DNA of 59,336 bases, taken from Mycobacteriales bacterium (GTDB taxonomy: Bacteria > Actinomycetota > Actinomycetes > Mycobacteriales > CADCTP01). Position numbers and translations under genes: made by a program. The stretch is from NCBI GenBank assembly GCA_035995165.1, contig DASYKU010000020.1, positions 1 to 59,336 of the forward strand, read 5' to 3'. Shown here piece after piece: positions 27,042 to 36,325 of this stretch. The notes beneath the pieces were generated by a model. It ran no database searches and was not told where the DNA came from. It worked only from the letters and a program-made list of their open reading frames with translations. Every line of letters starts with the position of its first letter. The first letter of the stretch is position 1.

Positions 27042-29744
27042 TCAGTGGCCGGCGTCGTCCCAGGTGCGGCCGACCCCGACCGACACGGACAGCTCGACCG
27101 AGAGCTCGTACGCCCCGCCCATCTGGGCCCGGACCAGCGCCTCGACCGCGGTCCGCTCCCCCGGCGCGACCTCGAGCACGAGCTCGTCGTGCACCTGCAG
27201 CAGCAGCCGGGATTTCAGCCCCGCCTCCCGCAGCCCCTGGTCGACGCCGAGCATGGCGACCTTGATGATGTCCGCGGCCGAGCCCTGGATCGGCGCGTTG
27301 AGCGCCATCCGCTCGGCCATCTCCCGGCGCTGCCGGTTGTCGCTGGTGAGGTCGGGCAGGTAGCGGCGGCGGCCGAGGATCGTCTCGGTGTAGCCGTCCC
27401 GGCGGGCGGCGTCGACCACGTGCCGCAGGTATTCCCGCACCCCGCCGAACCGCTCGAAATACGCCTCCATCTGCTCGCGGGCCTCGTCGGGGTGGATGCG
27501 CAGCTGCTGCGCCAGCCCGTAGGCCGAGAGCCCGTAGGCCAGCCCGTACGACATCGCCTTGATGCGGCGGCGCAGCTCCGGGTCCACCGACTCCGGCGGC
27601 AGGTTGTACGCCTTGGACGCGACGAACGTGTGCAGGTCCTCGCCGGACTGGAACGCCTCGATCAGCCCGGCGTCCTCGGACAGCGTCGCCATGATCCGCA
27701 TCTCGATCTGGCTGTAGTCCGCGGTCAGCAGCGACTCGTAGCCGGCGCCGACCACGAACGCGCGCCGGATCCGGCGGCCCTCCGCGGTCCGGATCGGGAT
27801 GTTCTGCAGGTTGGGGTCCTGCGAGGACAGCCGGCCGGTGGCCGCGATGACCTGGTTGAACGTGGTGTGGATGCGGCCGTGGTCGTCGACCATCGGGATC
27901 AGCGAGTCGACCACGGTCTTGAGCCGGGACACGTCCCGGTGCCGCAGCAGCGCGCCCAGCAGCGGCACGTCCGGGGCCTGCTCGGACAGCCAGACCAGCG
28001 CGTCGGCGTCGGTCGTGTAGCCGGACTTGATCCGCTTGGTCTTGGGCAGCCTCAGCTCGTCGAACAGGATCGCCTGCAGCTGCTTGGGCGAGCCGAGGTT
28101 GAACTCCCGCCCGACCGACGCGTACGCCTCCTGCTCGACGGCCTTGACCTGGCCCGCGAACTCCGACTGCAGGTCGATCAGGTAGTCCAGGTCGGCGCCG
28201 ATGCCGGTGCGCTCCATGTCGGCCAGCACCCGCGAGAGCGGCAGCTCGACGTCGCGCAGCAGCACGGTCGCGCCGCGGGTGTCCAGGTCGTCGTCCAGCG
28301 CCCGGGCCAGGTCGGCGACCGCGCGCGCCCGCACCGCCTGCTCCTGCGCGACCGCCGCGTCGGCCTCCTCCGCACCGCCGTCGAGCGTCAGCTGGCCCTC
28401 GCCGGCCGGCTCGGCGCCGCCGCTCAGCTCCAGCCGCAGGTAGCGCAGCACCAGGTCGGCCAGGTCGAACGTGCGCTGCCCGGGCAGGGCCAGGTACGCC
28501 GCCAGCGCGGTGTCGCTGGTGACCCCGACGACGTCCCAGCCGCGCGCGTAGAACGCGAGCAGGGTGCCCTTGAGGTCGTGCACGGTCTTGGGCACCGAGG
28601 TGTCGGCCAGCCACTCGACCAGCGCGCGCTCGTCGACGTCGGAGAGCGTCTCGGCGTCCACGTACGCCGCCTCGTCGGGCTCGCCGCCCTCGACCGCCAG
28701 GCCCAGGCCCTGCACGATGCCGGTGCCGCGACCCCAGCTGCCGCGCAGGCTGATGCCGATCCGCTTCCCGGAGCGCGCGTGTTCGGCCAGCCAGCCCGGC
28801 AGGTCGTCGGGACCGAGGACCGTGCCGGTGACCTCGAAGCCGCCCTCGGCCTCCGGCCCGACCGCGGTCAGCGTCGCGAACAGCCGCTCCCGCAGCACCC
28901 GGAACTGCAGGTTGTCGAAGAGCTTGTGCACCTCGTCGCGGTCCCACTGGCCCAGCACCAGGTCCGCCGGGCCGAGCGGCACCGGCACGTCCCGGACCAG
29001 CTCGGTCAGCTGCCGGTTGCGCAGCACGTTGGCCAGGTGCGCCCGCAGCGCGTCGCCGGCCTTGCCCTTGACCTCGTCCACCCGCTCGACCAGCGTGGCC
29101 AGCGAGCCGAACTCGCGGACCCACTTGGCCGCGGTCTTCTCCCCCACGCCCGGGATGTTGGGCAGGTTGTCCGACGGGTCGCCGCGCAGCGCGGCGAAGT
29201 CCGGGTACTGCACGGGGGTCAGGCCGTACTTGGCCTCGACCTCCCCGGGGGTGAAGCGGGTCAGCTCGGAGACGCCGCGCTTCGGGTAGAGCAGCGTGAC
29301 GTGCTCGTTGACCAGCTGGATCGCGTCCCGGTCGCCGGAGCCGATGAGCACGTCCATGCCCTGCGCGACGGCCTGCGTGGTCAGCGTGGCGATGACGTCG
29401 TCGGCCTCGAAGCCCTCGACCCCGAACCACGGGATCCGCAGCGCCTGCAGGACCTCCTGGATGAGGCTGACCTGGCCCTTGAAGTCGCTCGGCGACTCCG
29501 ACCGGCCGGCCTTGTATTCCGCGTAGGTCTCGTTGCGGAAGGTCTTGCGGGAGACGTCGAAGGCCACGCCGACGTGGGTCGGCTGCTCGTCCCGGAGCTG
29601 GTTGATCAGCATCGAGGTGAACCCGTAGACCGCGTTGGTCGGGATGCCCATCGTGGTCTGGAAGTTCTCCACCGGCAGCGCGAAGAACGCCCGGTACGCC
29701 AGCGAATGGCCGTCGAGCAGGAGCAGTCGGGGAGCCTCGGTCAC
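27042..29744 (-). CDS. polA: DNA polymerase I
   Basis: A 900-residue family A polymerase. The 5' nuclease domain (residues 1-310 or so) has LLLLDGHSLAYRAFF, VEGFEADDVIATL, IGSGDRDAIQLV and NIPGVGEKTAAKW. The middle domain is a degenerate 3'-5' exonuclease that lacks the DxE motif. The polymerase domain has motif A DYSQIEMRIMATL, motif B RRIKAMSYGLAYGLSAYGL and motif C LLQVHDELVLEV. The enzyme removes RNA primers and fills gaps in replication and excision repair. GTG at 29744 is the start, just before TEAPRLLLLDGHS; the longer upstream frame is a shadow. It sits in the conserved polA-pdtaR chromosomal neighbourhood. Confidence 0.97.
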   Translation of the reverse strand: MTEAPRLLLLDGHSLAYRAFFALPVENFQTTMGIPTNAVYGFTSMLINQLRDEQPTHVGVAFDVSRKTFRNETYAEYKAGRSESPSDFKGQVSLIQEVLQALRIPWFGVEGFEADDVIATLTTQAVAQGMDVLIGSGDRDAIQLVNEHVTLLYPKRGVSELTRFTPGEVEAKYGLTPVQYPDFAALRGDPSDNLPNIPGVGEKTAAKWVREFGSLATLVERVDEVKGKAGDALRAHLANVLRNRQLTELVRDVPVPLGPADLVLGQWDRDEVHKLFDNLQFRVLRERLFATLTAVGPEAEGGFEVTGTVLGPDDLPGWLAEHARSGKRIGISLRGSWGRGTGIVQGLGLAVEGGEPDEAAYVDAETLSDVDERALVEWLADTSVPKTVHDLKGTLLAFYARGWDVVGVTSDTALAAYLALPGQRTFDLADLVLRYLRLELSGGAEPAGEGQLTLDGGAEEADAAVAQEQAVRARAVADLARALDDDLDTRGATVLLRDVELPLSRVLADMERTGIGADLDYLIDLQSEFAGQVKAVEQEAYASVGREFNLGSPKQLQAILFDELRLPKTKRIKSGYTTDADALVWLSEQAPDVPLLGALLRHRDVSRLKTVVDSLIPMVDDHGRIHTTFNQVIAATGRLSSQDPNLQNIPIRTAEGRRIRRAFVVGAGYESLLTADYSQIEMRIMATLSEDAGLIEAFQSGEDLHTFVASKAYNLPPESVDPELRRRIKAMSYGLAYGLSAYGLAQQLRIHPDEAREQMEAYFERFGGVREYLRHVVDAARRDGYTETILGRRRYLPDLTSDNRQRREMAERMALNAPIQGSAADIIKVAMLGVDQGLREAGLKSRLLLQVHDELVLEVAPGERTAVEALVRAQMGGAYELSVELSVSVGVGRTWDDAGH

Positions 29745-29809
29745 GGGTCGGAGTCTAGGACCGCCCACCGACAATCCCGGCTTCCGGCCAAGGCTGGGGA
29801 GCAGAAAGC

Positions 29810-30403
29810 TCAGCCGGTGCGGCGCAACCGGGACCGGGACGAGCGCGGCAACGCCCGGGCCAGCCCCGTACGGCCGGGCAGTGTGGCCTCGCCGGCCGGG
29901 TCGGCGCTGGCCAGCGCCCGCCGCAGCGCCGCGACCGGCGCGATCCGCCGCATCACCAGCGGCGCGAACCCGAGCCGGGCGAAGAACCGGTTGGCGTCCC
30001 GGCCGGTCGGCGCGACCCCGACGACGACCGAGTCGACCCCGATCTCGTCGGCGTAGCCGGCGGCCGCGGCGACGAGGGCCCGGCCCGCGCCGCGCTTGCG
30101 GTGCTCGGAGTCGACCAGCAGGTGGCTGACGTAGACCGAGGGCGGGTCGAGCAGGCCGCCGGCCGTCTCGGCGCCGAACACGGCCGCGCCGATCACCTCG
30201 TCCCGCTCGTCCAGGGCGACGACCACCCGGTGCGCGGGGTCGGACAGGAGGCGCTCGGCCTGGGCCTTGAAGGCATCCGGGCCGCGGCGGGCGACCGCGC
30301 GGCCGCGGACCGGACCGAGGTCGCTGACCCGCCCGACCAGCGCGACGAGCGCGTCCACGTCGTCCGCGCCCGCCGTACGCACCCGCACCCGGATCCGGGA
30401 CAC
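29810..30403 (-). CDS. GNAT family N-acetyltransferase
   Basis: A 197-residue protein with a GNAT fold. The acetyl-CoA binding motif is HLLVDSEHRKRGAGRALVAAA (R-x-x-G-x-G/A type, about residues 95-115), followed by an aromatic segment ANRFFARLGFAPLV that is usual for motif B. The last 30 or so residues are basic and Arg-rich. The substrate is unknown. The start is GTG at 30403. It is transcribed toward polA with 65 bp between them and may form an operon. Confidence 0.87.
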   Translation of the reverse strand: MSRIRVRVRTAGADDVDALVALVGRVSDLGPVRGRAVARRGPDAFKAQAERLLSDPAHRVVVALDERDEVIGAAVFGAETAGGLLDPPSVYVSHLLVDSEHRKRGAGRALVAAAAGYADEIGVDSVVVGVAPTGRDANRFFARLGFAPLVMRRIAPVAALRRALASADPAGEATLPGRTGLARALPRSSRSRLRRTG

Positions 30404-30531
30404 TCCGCCTCCACCAGGAACATCTGCCGGCTCCAGCGGGAGGACGTCCCGGGCTCCGTCGGCAGGACGCCACCCTACCGGCCCGTGGATCTCCGTCGGC
30501 AGCGGCCGAACGGCCGAGCCGACATCGGAGT

Positions 30532-30560
30532 TTGACGCAGCCCCGCGACTGACCTACTCT
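30532..30560 (+). promoter_or_regulatory. Possible sigma-70-type promoter for the lipoprotein gene
   Basis: TTGACG at 30532-30537 is followed, after exactly 17 bases, by TACTCT at 30555-30560. The -35 box is nearly consensus; the -10 box matches at three of six positions. It points toward the lipoprotein gene and would leave a leader of about 140 bases. Only sequence resemblance supports it. Confidence 0.3.
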
Positions 30561-30707
30561 CTGCCACGACCCGGGCACGCTGAGTAGAGAACGTCTCGTG
30601 GCGCGGGGCATGGGACGGCGCCAAAGGCGGCCCGGGTCACCCTCTGCCCGGCGCCGGATCGGGATCCCCAGGTTTGCAGAGCTGTGACAACCGGGAGATA
30701 CCGTCGT

Positions 30708-31244
30708 ATGGTGCGCCGCCTCGTGATCGGGTCCTTACTGGCCGTCCTCGCCGGAGCAGCCGCCACCGGCTGCTCCTCCCACTCGGACGCGGCCGGCGCG
30801 CCCGCCCCGAGCGCGAGCCCGACCTACCTGCAGGCCCCGCGCACGGCGCGGCCGTTCGAGACCCCGCTGGCGACCGCGACCGCGACCGGCCCGCAGGTGA
30901 CGGTCAGCGTCGTCGGACTGCGGACGCACCTGCTCTCGATCATCGGCACGCACGCCGAATGGCTGCCCAAGGGCGAGTACGAGCGGGTCCGGATCGCCCT
31001 GGACAACGGCATGTCGACGTTCCGGAGCTTCTCGACCGACCGGCTGCTGCTGGTCGACGCCACCGGCAAGACGTACAAGCCGGACTACGACGCGATGAAC
31101 ATCGCCCGGCAGCCGAAGGTCGCCGTCGTCCCGGCCGAGGGGCGGCTGGAGATGGATCTCTGGTTCGACCTGCCGGTGAAGTCGATCGTCCGCGCGCTGC
31201 GGGTGCAGGACCTCGGCAAGGACGTGGCGCTGCCGGGGACCTAG
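30708..31244 (+). CDS. DUF4352-like secreted lipoprotein
   Basis: A lipoprotein of 178 residues. A basic start and hydrophobic helix (VRRLVIGSLLAVLAGAA) lead to the lipobox ATGC with an acylated Cys, then a Ser/Pro/Ala linker and a beta-rich domain. That domain has VTVSVVGLRTH at the start, a central Tyr/Lys segment TGKTYKPDYD, and the ending LEMDLWFDLP, which fits DUF4352 (telomeric-repeat-binding-factor-like immunoglobulin fold) proteins. A GTG at 30684 would add eight residues. It converges on livF with 24 bp between stops. The role is unknown. Confidence 0.78.
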   Translation: MVRRLVIGSLLAVLAGAAATGCSSHSDAAGAPAPSASPTYLQAPRTARPFETPLATATATGPQVTVSVVGLRTHLLSIIGTHAEWLPKGEYERVRIALDNGMSTFRSFSTDRLLLVDATGKTYKPDYDAMNIARQPKVAVVPAEGRLEMDLWFDLPVKSIVRALRVQDLGKDVALPGT

Positions 31245-31268
31245 CGCCCCCGGCAGCACCCCGATGGA

Positions 31269-31985
31269 TCAGTGCGCGGCCGCGCCGCCGAGGTAGGCCT
31301 CGCGGACCGACGGGTCGTCCAGCAGTTCCGACGCCGGCGCCGACTTGACCACCGACCCGGTCTCCAGCACGTACGCGCGGTGCGAGAGCTGCAGGGCCTG
31401 GGTCGCGTTCTGCTCGACCAGCAGGATCGTGGTGCCCTGCTCGTTGATCTCCTTCAGGATCTCGAAGATCTGCTGCACGATCAGCGGCGCCAGGCCCATC
31501 GACGGCTCGTCCAGCAGCAGCAACCGCGGCCGGGCCATCATCGCCCGTCCGATGGCCAGCATCTGCTGCTCACCGCCGGACAGGGTGCCGCCGGCCTGCT
31601 TGCGCCGCTCCCCCAGCCGGGGGAACAACGTGAGCACCCGGTCGAGGTCGGCGGCGTAGTCCGGGGACTTCCGCGCGTACGTCCCCATGTCCAGGTTCTC
31701 CAGCACCGTCATGCCGGGAAAGATCCCGCGGCCCTCGGGCGCCTGGCAGATCCCGGTGAGCACCCGCTTGTGCCCCGGCATGTTCGTGATGTCGTCCCCG
31801 GCGAACCGGATCCGGCCCGAGGTGACCCGGCGCAACCCGGACAGCGTCTTCAGCGTGGTCGTCTTGCCGGCGCCGTTGGCCCCGATGAGGGTGACGATCT
31901 CGCCCTCGTCGACCTCGACGGAGATCCCGCGGATCGCCTCGATCTTGCCGTAGTGGACCCGCAGATCCTCGACTTCAAGAAGCAT
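31269..31985 (-). CDS. livF: Branched-chain amino acid ABC transporter ATP-binding protein LivF
   Basis: A 238-residue ABC ATPase. Walker A is GANGAGKTTTLKTL, the signature is LSGGEQQMLAIGRAMM, and Walker B is PRLLLLDEPSMGLAP with a switch histidine replaced by the LivF-typical QNA (LLVEQNATQALQL). With LivG it powers uptake of branched-chain amino acids or related amides and urea. It is the last gene of the livKHMGF operon and overlaps the end of livG by 11 bp. Confidence 0.96.
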   Translation of the reverse strand: MLLEVEDLRVHYGKIEAIRGISVEVDEGEIVTLIGANGAGKTTTLKTLSGLRRVTSGRIRFAGDDITNMPGHKRVLTGICQAPEGRGIFPGMTVLENLDMGTYARKSPDYAADLDRVLTLFPRLGERRKQAGGTLSGGEQQMLAIGRAMMARPRLLLLDEPSMGLAPLIVQQIFEILKEINEQGTTILLVEQNATQALQLSHRAYVLETGSVVKSAPASELLDDPSVREAYLGGAAAH

Positions 31986-32748
31986 CGGCGGGCGCTCCCA
32001 GGTAGGCGGCGATGACCTTGGGGTCGTTCTGGACCTCGGCCGGGACGCCCTCGGAGATCTTCTGCCCGAAGTCCAGCACCGCGACCCGGTCGCTGATCTG
32101 CATGACCATGCCCATGTCGTGCTCGATGAGGAAGACGGTCCGGCCGCTGTCGCGGATGCTCCGGATCAGGTCGGACAGCGCCAGCTTCTCCGAGGCGTTC
32201 AACCCGGCCGCCGGTTCGTCCAGCAGCAGGAGCTTCGGCTCGGTGGCCAGCGCCCGGGCGATCTCCAGCCGGCGCTGGTCGCCGTAGGAGAGGTTCTTCG
32301 CGGTCTCCTGCGCGACCCCGGCCACGCCCACGAACTCCAGCAGCTCCAGGCCGCGGGCCTTGCCCTGCTTCTCCTCCCGGCGGTGCCGGGGCAACCCGAG
32401 GGCCGCGCCGCCGACGCTGGTCTTGTGCCGGGCGTCGGCACCGACCATGACGTTCTCCAGCGCCGACATGTTGTCGAAGAGCCGGATGTTCTGGAACGTC
32501 CGGGCGACCCCGGAGGCGGTCACCAGGTGCGGCCGGCGACCGGAGATCCGCTCGCCGTTGAACCGCACCTCCCCCTCGGTCGGCGTGTAGACGCCGGTGA
32601 TGAGGTTGAAGATCGTCGTCTTGCCGGCCCCGTTCGGGCCGATCAACGCGAAGATCGCCCCCTCCGGTACGGACAGGTCGACGCTGGAGAGCGCGACCAC
32701 GCCGCCGAAGCGCTGGGTCACGCCGGCCAGCTCGAGCAGCGCGGTCAC
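31975..32748 (-). CDS. livG: Branched-chain amino acid ABC transporter ATP-binding protein LivG
   Basis: A 257-residue ABC ATPase. Walker A is GPNGAGKTTIFNLI, the signature is LSYGDQRRLEIARALA (SYGxQR is typical of LivG), Walker B is LLLLDEPAAGLNASE and the switch segment is FLIEHDMGMVM. It contains the LivG-specific insertion around ARTFQNIRLFDNM. It pairs with LivF on the cytoplasmic face of the LivHM permease and overlaps livM by 4 bp. Confidence 0.96.
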   Translation of the reverse strand: MTALLELAGVTQRFGGVVALSSVDLSVPEGAIFALIGPNGAGKTTIFNLITGVYTPTEGEVRFNGERISGRRPHLVTASGVARTFQNIRLFDNMSALENVMVGADARHKTSVGGAALGLPRHRREEKQGKARGLELLEFVGVAGVAQETAKNLSYGDQRRLEIARALATEPKLLLLDEPAAGLNASEKLALSDLIRSIRDSGRTVFLIEHDMGMVMQISDRVAVLDFGQKISEGVPAEVQNDPKVIAAYLGAPADAS

Positions 32749-33938
32749 GCCCCGGCCTCCCGGTCGTCGGAGCCGGCCAGCACGCCGGCCCGGCCGTTGA
32801 CAGACCCGTCCAGCTCGACGTTCTGGGCGCTGACCGCGCCCACCTCGCCGCCCAGCGAGCCCATCCCGCCGGTGCCCTCGGCCAGCTCGGCCCGCCGCTG
32901 GCGGGACGGGAGCAGGCCCTCGGGCCGGATGATCATCATGATGACGAGCGCCGCGCCGAAGGTGAGCACCCGGTACTCCTCGAACCCGCGGAACCGCTCC
33001 GGCAGCCAGGCCACCACGAACGCGCCCAGGACGACGCCGAGCAGGTTGCCGGAGCCGCCGAGCACGACCGCGCAGAGGATCAGCGCGGACAGGATGAACG
33101 GGAAGTTCACCGGGGTGATCGAGGTCGTCTGGGCGGCGAACAGCACGCCGGCCGACCCGCCGATCGCGGCGCCGATGACGAACGCGACGATCTTGAACTT
33201 GAGCGTCGGCACGCCCATCAGCTCGGCCGCGTCCTCGTCCTCCCGGATCGCGGCCCAGGACCGGCCGACCCGGCTGTGCTCCAGCCGCTTCACCACGATG
33301 ATCACCACGATGATGACCACCAGGAGGAGGTAGTAGTACGGCCGGGCGTCGATGACGCCGTAGCGCAGGATCTTGACGTCGCCGATGTGCGCGTCCGGCA
33401 CCGACGGCGGGTGCGGGATCGGCGAGATGCCGCGCGGGCCACCGGTGAAGTCCAGGTTGTTGGCAGTGATCCGGATGATCTCACCGAACCCGAGCGTGAC
33501 GATGGCCAGATAGTCGCCCCGCAGGCGCAGCGTCGGCGTGCCCAGGATCGCCCCGGCCGCGGCGGCGATGATGATGCCGACCGGCAGGCTCTCCCAGAAG
33601 TTCCAGCCGTGGTTCGTCGCGAAGATCGCCAGCGCGTACGACCCGATGGCGAAGAAGGCGACGTAACCCAGGTCGAGCAGGCCGGCCTGGCCGACCACGA
33701 CGTTCAGCCCGATGGCGAGCAGCACGTACACGCCGATCGGGTAGAACAGCACGCTCGGCCAGTCCGACTCCGGGGTCATGAACGACCCGATCGAGCCGGA
33801 CGGCAGCAGGAACGCGCCGATGATCAGCACCACATAGATGAGGTAGCGGCCGTACTGAGGGACGCGGTCCCACCAGGCGCCCATGGCGCCCAGCACGTCC
33901 GGCATCCGGCGCTTCATGCCGGCGAACGACCCGCTCAT
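32745..33938 (-). CDS. livM: Branched-chain amino acid ABC transporter permease LivM
   Basis: A 397-residue permease with about ten helices. Family motifs include LNVVVGQAGLLDLGYVAFFAIGSY, GDYLAIVTLGFGEIIRI and the ATPase-contacting segment SRVGRSWAAIREDEDAAELMG. The C-terminal 40 or so residues are a hydrophilic extension. The ATG at 33938 is chosen because it overlaps the livH stop (ATGA); the longer frame upstream is a shadow of livH. Confidence 0.95.
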   Translation of the reverse strand: MSGSFAGMKRRMPDVLGAMGAWWDRVPQYGRYLIYVVLIIGAFLLPSGSIGSFMTPESDWPSVLFYPIGVYVLLAIGLNVVVGQAGLLDLGYVAFFAIGSYALAIFATNHGWNFWESLPVGIIIAAAAGAILGTPTLRLRGDYLAIVTLGFGEIIRITANNLDFTGGPRGISPIPHPPSVPDAHIGDVKILRYGVIDARPYYYLLLVVIIVVIIVVKRLEHSRVGRSWAAIREDEDAAELMGVPTLKFKIVAFVIGAAIGGSAGVLFAAQTTSITPVNFPFILSALILCAVVLGGSGNLLGVVLGAFVVAWLPERFRGFEEYRVLTFGAALVIMMIIRPEGLLPSRQRRAELAEGTGGMGSLGGEVGAVSAQNVELDGSVNGRAGVLAGSDDREAGA

Positions 33939-34873
33939 ACGCGTGCCCGCTGCAGGTTCTCGCCGAGGATCCCCGTCGGCCGGAACATCAGCACGAGCAC
34001 CAGGACCGAGAAGGCCACCACGTCCAGCCACTCGGTGCCGAAGAAGCTCGCCCCGTAGTTCTCGATGAGTCCGAGCACCAGGCCTCCGATCAGGGCTCCC
34101 CGGATGTTGCCGATGCCGCCGAGGACGGCGGCGGTGAACGCCTTGATGCCCAGCAGGAACCCGACGTTGTACTGGGTCAGCTCGAAGAACACCCCGTACA
34201 GCGCGGCGGCCGCCCCCGCCAGCATGCCACCGAGCAGGAAGGTCACCATCACCACGCGGTCGATGTTCACGCCCATCAGGACGGCCGTGTCCGGGTCCTG
34301 GGCGGTGGCCCGGATGCCCCGGCCGAGCCGGCTGGTGTTCACGAACCGCTCGAGAATGATCATCATGACGATCGCCGCGACGAAGACCAGGACCTTGTCG
34401 TTGCGGACCTGACCCGAGCCGATGTTGAACCAGGTCTCCTTGTTCATCACCCGCGGGAGACGCACCTGGTCGCGGCCCTGCCAGATCGCGAACAGCTCCT
34501 GCAGGAAGAACGAGGCGCCGATGGCCGAGATCAACGCGGCCAGCCGGGACGCGCCGCGTTTGCGCAGCGGCCGGTAGGCGATCCGTTCCAGCAGCACCGC
34601 GGTCCCGCCCGAGACCGCCATTCCCACCGCCAGCATCATCAGCAGCACGCCGGCGAGCGCGAGCCCGCTCTGCGGGCTGTCGATGTGGAACAGGTTCAGC
34701 GCGCCGAGCGCCCCGAACGTACCGACCATGAAGATCTCGGAGTGCGCGAAGTTGATCAGTCGCAGTACGCCGTAGACGAGCGTGTAGCCGAGCGCGATCA
34801 GCGCGTAGATCGAACCATTCGTCAGGCCGTCCACGGTGGACGACCAGAACTGCGTGACGAAGTCATGCACCAT
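33935..34873 (-). CDS. livH: Branched-chain amino acid ABC transporter permease LivH
   Basis: A 312-residue permease with about eight helices. It opens with the LivH pattern LTNGSIYALIALGYTLVYGVLRLINFAHSE and has the coupling segment TSRLGRGIRATAQDPDTAVLMG, then GGIGNIRGALIGGLVLGLIEN. It forms the membrane channel with LivM. It is separated from the binding-protein gene livK by 90 bp that hold a strong stem-loop. Confidence 0.96.
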   Translation of the reverse strand: MVHDFVTQFWSSTVDGLTNGSIYALIALGYTLVYGVLRLINFAHSEIFMVGTFGALGALNLFHIDSPQSGLALAGVLLMMLAVGMAVSGGTAVLLERIAYRPLRKRGASRLAALISAIGASFFLQELFAIWQGRDQVRLPRVMNKETWFNIGSGQVRNDKVLVFVAAIVMMIILERFVNTSRLGRGIRATAQDPDTAVLMGVNIDRVVMVTFLLGGMLAGAAAALYGVFFELTQYNVGFLLGIKAFTAAVLGGIGNIRGALIGGLVLGLIENYGASFFGTEWLDVVAFSVLVLVLMFRPTGILGENLQRARV

Positions 34874-34910
34874 GTGGGACCGCTCCGCGGGTGGTGTGGG
34901 AACGCACCGG

Positions 34911-34944
34911 GGCGGGAGCCGGGATCAGAATCCCGGCTCCCGCC
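34911..34944 (-). terminator. Intra-operon stem-loop between livK and livH
   Basis: A perfect 15-bp inverted repeat (34911-34925 and 34930-34944) with a four-base loop lies in the 90-bp gap between livK and livH. No T-run follows on the transcribed strand. Such stem-loops after binding-protein genes usually stop part of the transcription or protect the upstream mRNA, giving more binding protein than permease. Confidence 0.75.
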
Positions 34945-34963
34945 CGCGGTGGCGTTGGAACGG

Positions 34964-36151
34964 TCAGGCGGTGGGCTTGGCCGTAGCGGTGTCGCCCAGG
35001 AACGAGAGCTTCCCGTCCTTGACCTCGGTGATGAAGAGCAGGTTGCCCGACAGCTCACCGGAGTCGGTGAACTTGATCTGCTTGGACACACCCTTGAAGT
35101 CGATCTTCGTCACGAAGTCGTTGATGTCGCTCGTGCTGGTCTTGCCGGCGTCGATCGCCTGCAGGAAGGCGTTCGTCGCGTCGAAGCCCTCGGCCGAGTA
35201 GGTCGCCGGGTCGACGTTGTACTTGGCCTTGTAGTCGGTCGCGAACTTCTGCACCGCCGGGTCGGTGGAGCCGACCGCGGAGGAGCAGGTGCAGCTGAGC
35301 AGCACGCCGTCGGCGGCGGTGCCGCCGGCCGCGCTGATCACCTGGGCGTCCAGGCTGCCGTCACCCGACATGAACGAGCCCTGCACACCGCCGTCGCGCA
35401 GCTGCTTGATCAGCTTGCCGGCGGCCGAGTAGTAGCCGCCGAAGAAGATCGCGTCGACGTTGGCCGGCTTGACCTTGTTGACGGTCGAGGAGTAGCTCGA
35501 CGCGTTCGGGTCGATCGAGTCGTTCACGGCGACCTTGACGCTGTCCGTCGCGAGCTGCTTGCGCACCGCGTCGGCCAGGCCCTTGCCGTACTCGCTCTGG
35601 TCGTCGATGACCGCGACGTTCTTGGCGCCCAGCGTCTTCGCCATGAAGTCGGCGTCGCCGGGGCCCTGCACGTCGTCGTTCGCCAGCACGCGGTGCCAGG
35701 TCTTCCAGCCGCTCGCGGCCAGCGAGACCGCGGTGGCCGACGGCGAGACGTTCGGGATGCCGGCCTCGTCGAGGATCGGCACCGCCGTCTTCGACTCACC
35801 GGAGAACGCCGGGCCGACGACGCCGACGACCTTGTCGGTGATCGCCTTCTTGGCCTGGTTGGTGGCCTGCGTGGGGTCGCCCTGGGTGTCGTACTTGATC
35901 AGCTTGACCTGGGTGACACCGGACTTGGCGTTGTGCTGCGCGAGCGCGAGCTCGACACCGTTGGAGATGTTGATGCCCAGCTGCGCGTTCGGGCCGGTCT
36001 GCGCGCCCATGAAACCGAGGGTGACAGAACCGCCGCCGCCGCCGCTGGAGCCGCTGTCGCTGCTGGAGCTGTCGTCACCGCCACAGGCGGAAAGGAACAG
36101 GGCCGAGGCAGCCGCAGCGGCCATCAGACCCCGGGAGTACGCACGCCGCAC
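34964..36151 (-). CDS. livK: Branched-chain amino acid ABC transporter substrate-binding lipoprotein
   Basis: A 395-residue lipoprotein. The signal helix ends in LFLSACGG (Cys23), followed by a Ser/Gly-rich linker and a periplasmic-binding-protein type I domain of the Leu/Ile/Val family (VTLGFMGAQTGPNAQLG, then GVVGPAFSGESKTAVPIL). The GTG at 36151 has a near-perfect GGAGGT five bases upstream, so translation should be strong. It heads the liv operon. Exact ligand specificity cannot be read from sequence. Confidence 0.95.
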   Translation of the reverse strand: MRRAYSRGLMAAAAASALFLSACGGDDSSSSDSGSSGGGGGSVTLGFMGAQTGPNAQLGINISNGVELALAQHNAKSGVTQVKLIKYDTQGDPTQATNQAKKAITDKVVGVVGPAFSGESKTAVPILDEAGIPNVSPSATAVSLAASGWKTWHRVLANDDVQGPGDADFMAKTLGAKNVAVIDDQSEYGKGLADAVRKQLATDSVKVAVNDSIDPNASSYSSTVNKVKPANVDAIFFGGYYSAAGKLIKQLRDGGVQGSFMSGDGSLDAQVISAAGGTAADGVLLSCTCSSAVGSTDPAVQKFATDYKAKYNVDPATYSAEGFDATNAFLQAIDAGKTSTSDINDFVTKIDFKGVSKQIKFTDSGELSGNLLFITEVKDGKLSFLGDTATAKPTA

Positions 36152-36325
36152 GAGTTACCTCCGTGAGAACCGGGTATGACACGCCAACAGCCGGTCCGCG
36201 AGGGCCGGGTGACGATGCGCGCCAACCTAGCGCACGCTTCCGGTCGCCCGGCCGCAAGGCACGAAGTCGTAACTGAACCGCGACGCGCCGAATGTTTCAG
36301 ACACGCCGATTCGATACCAGGAGGC

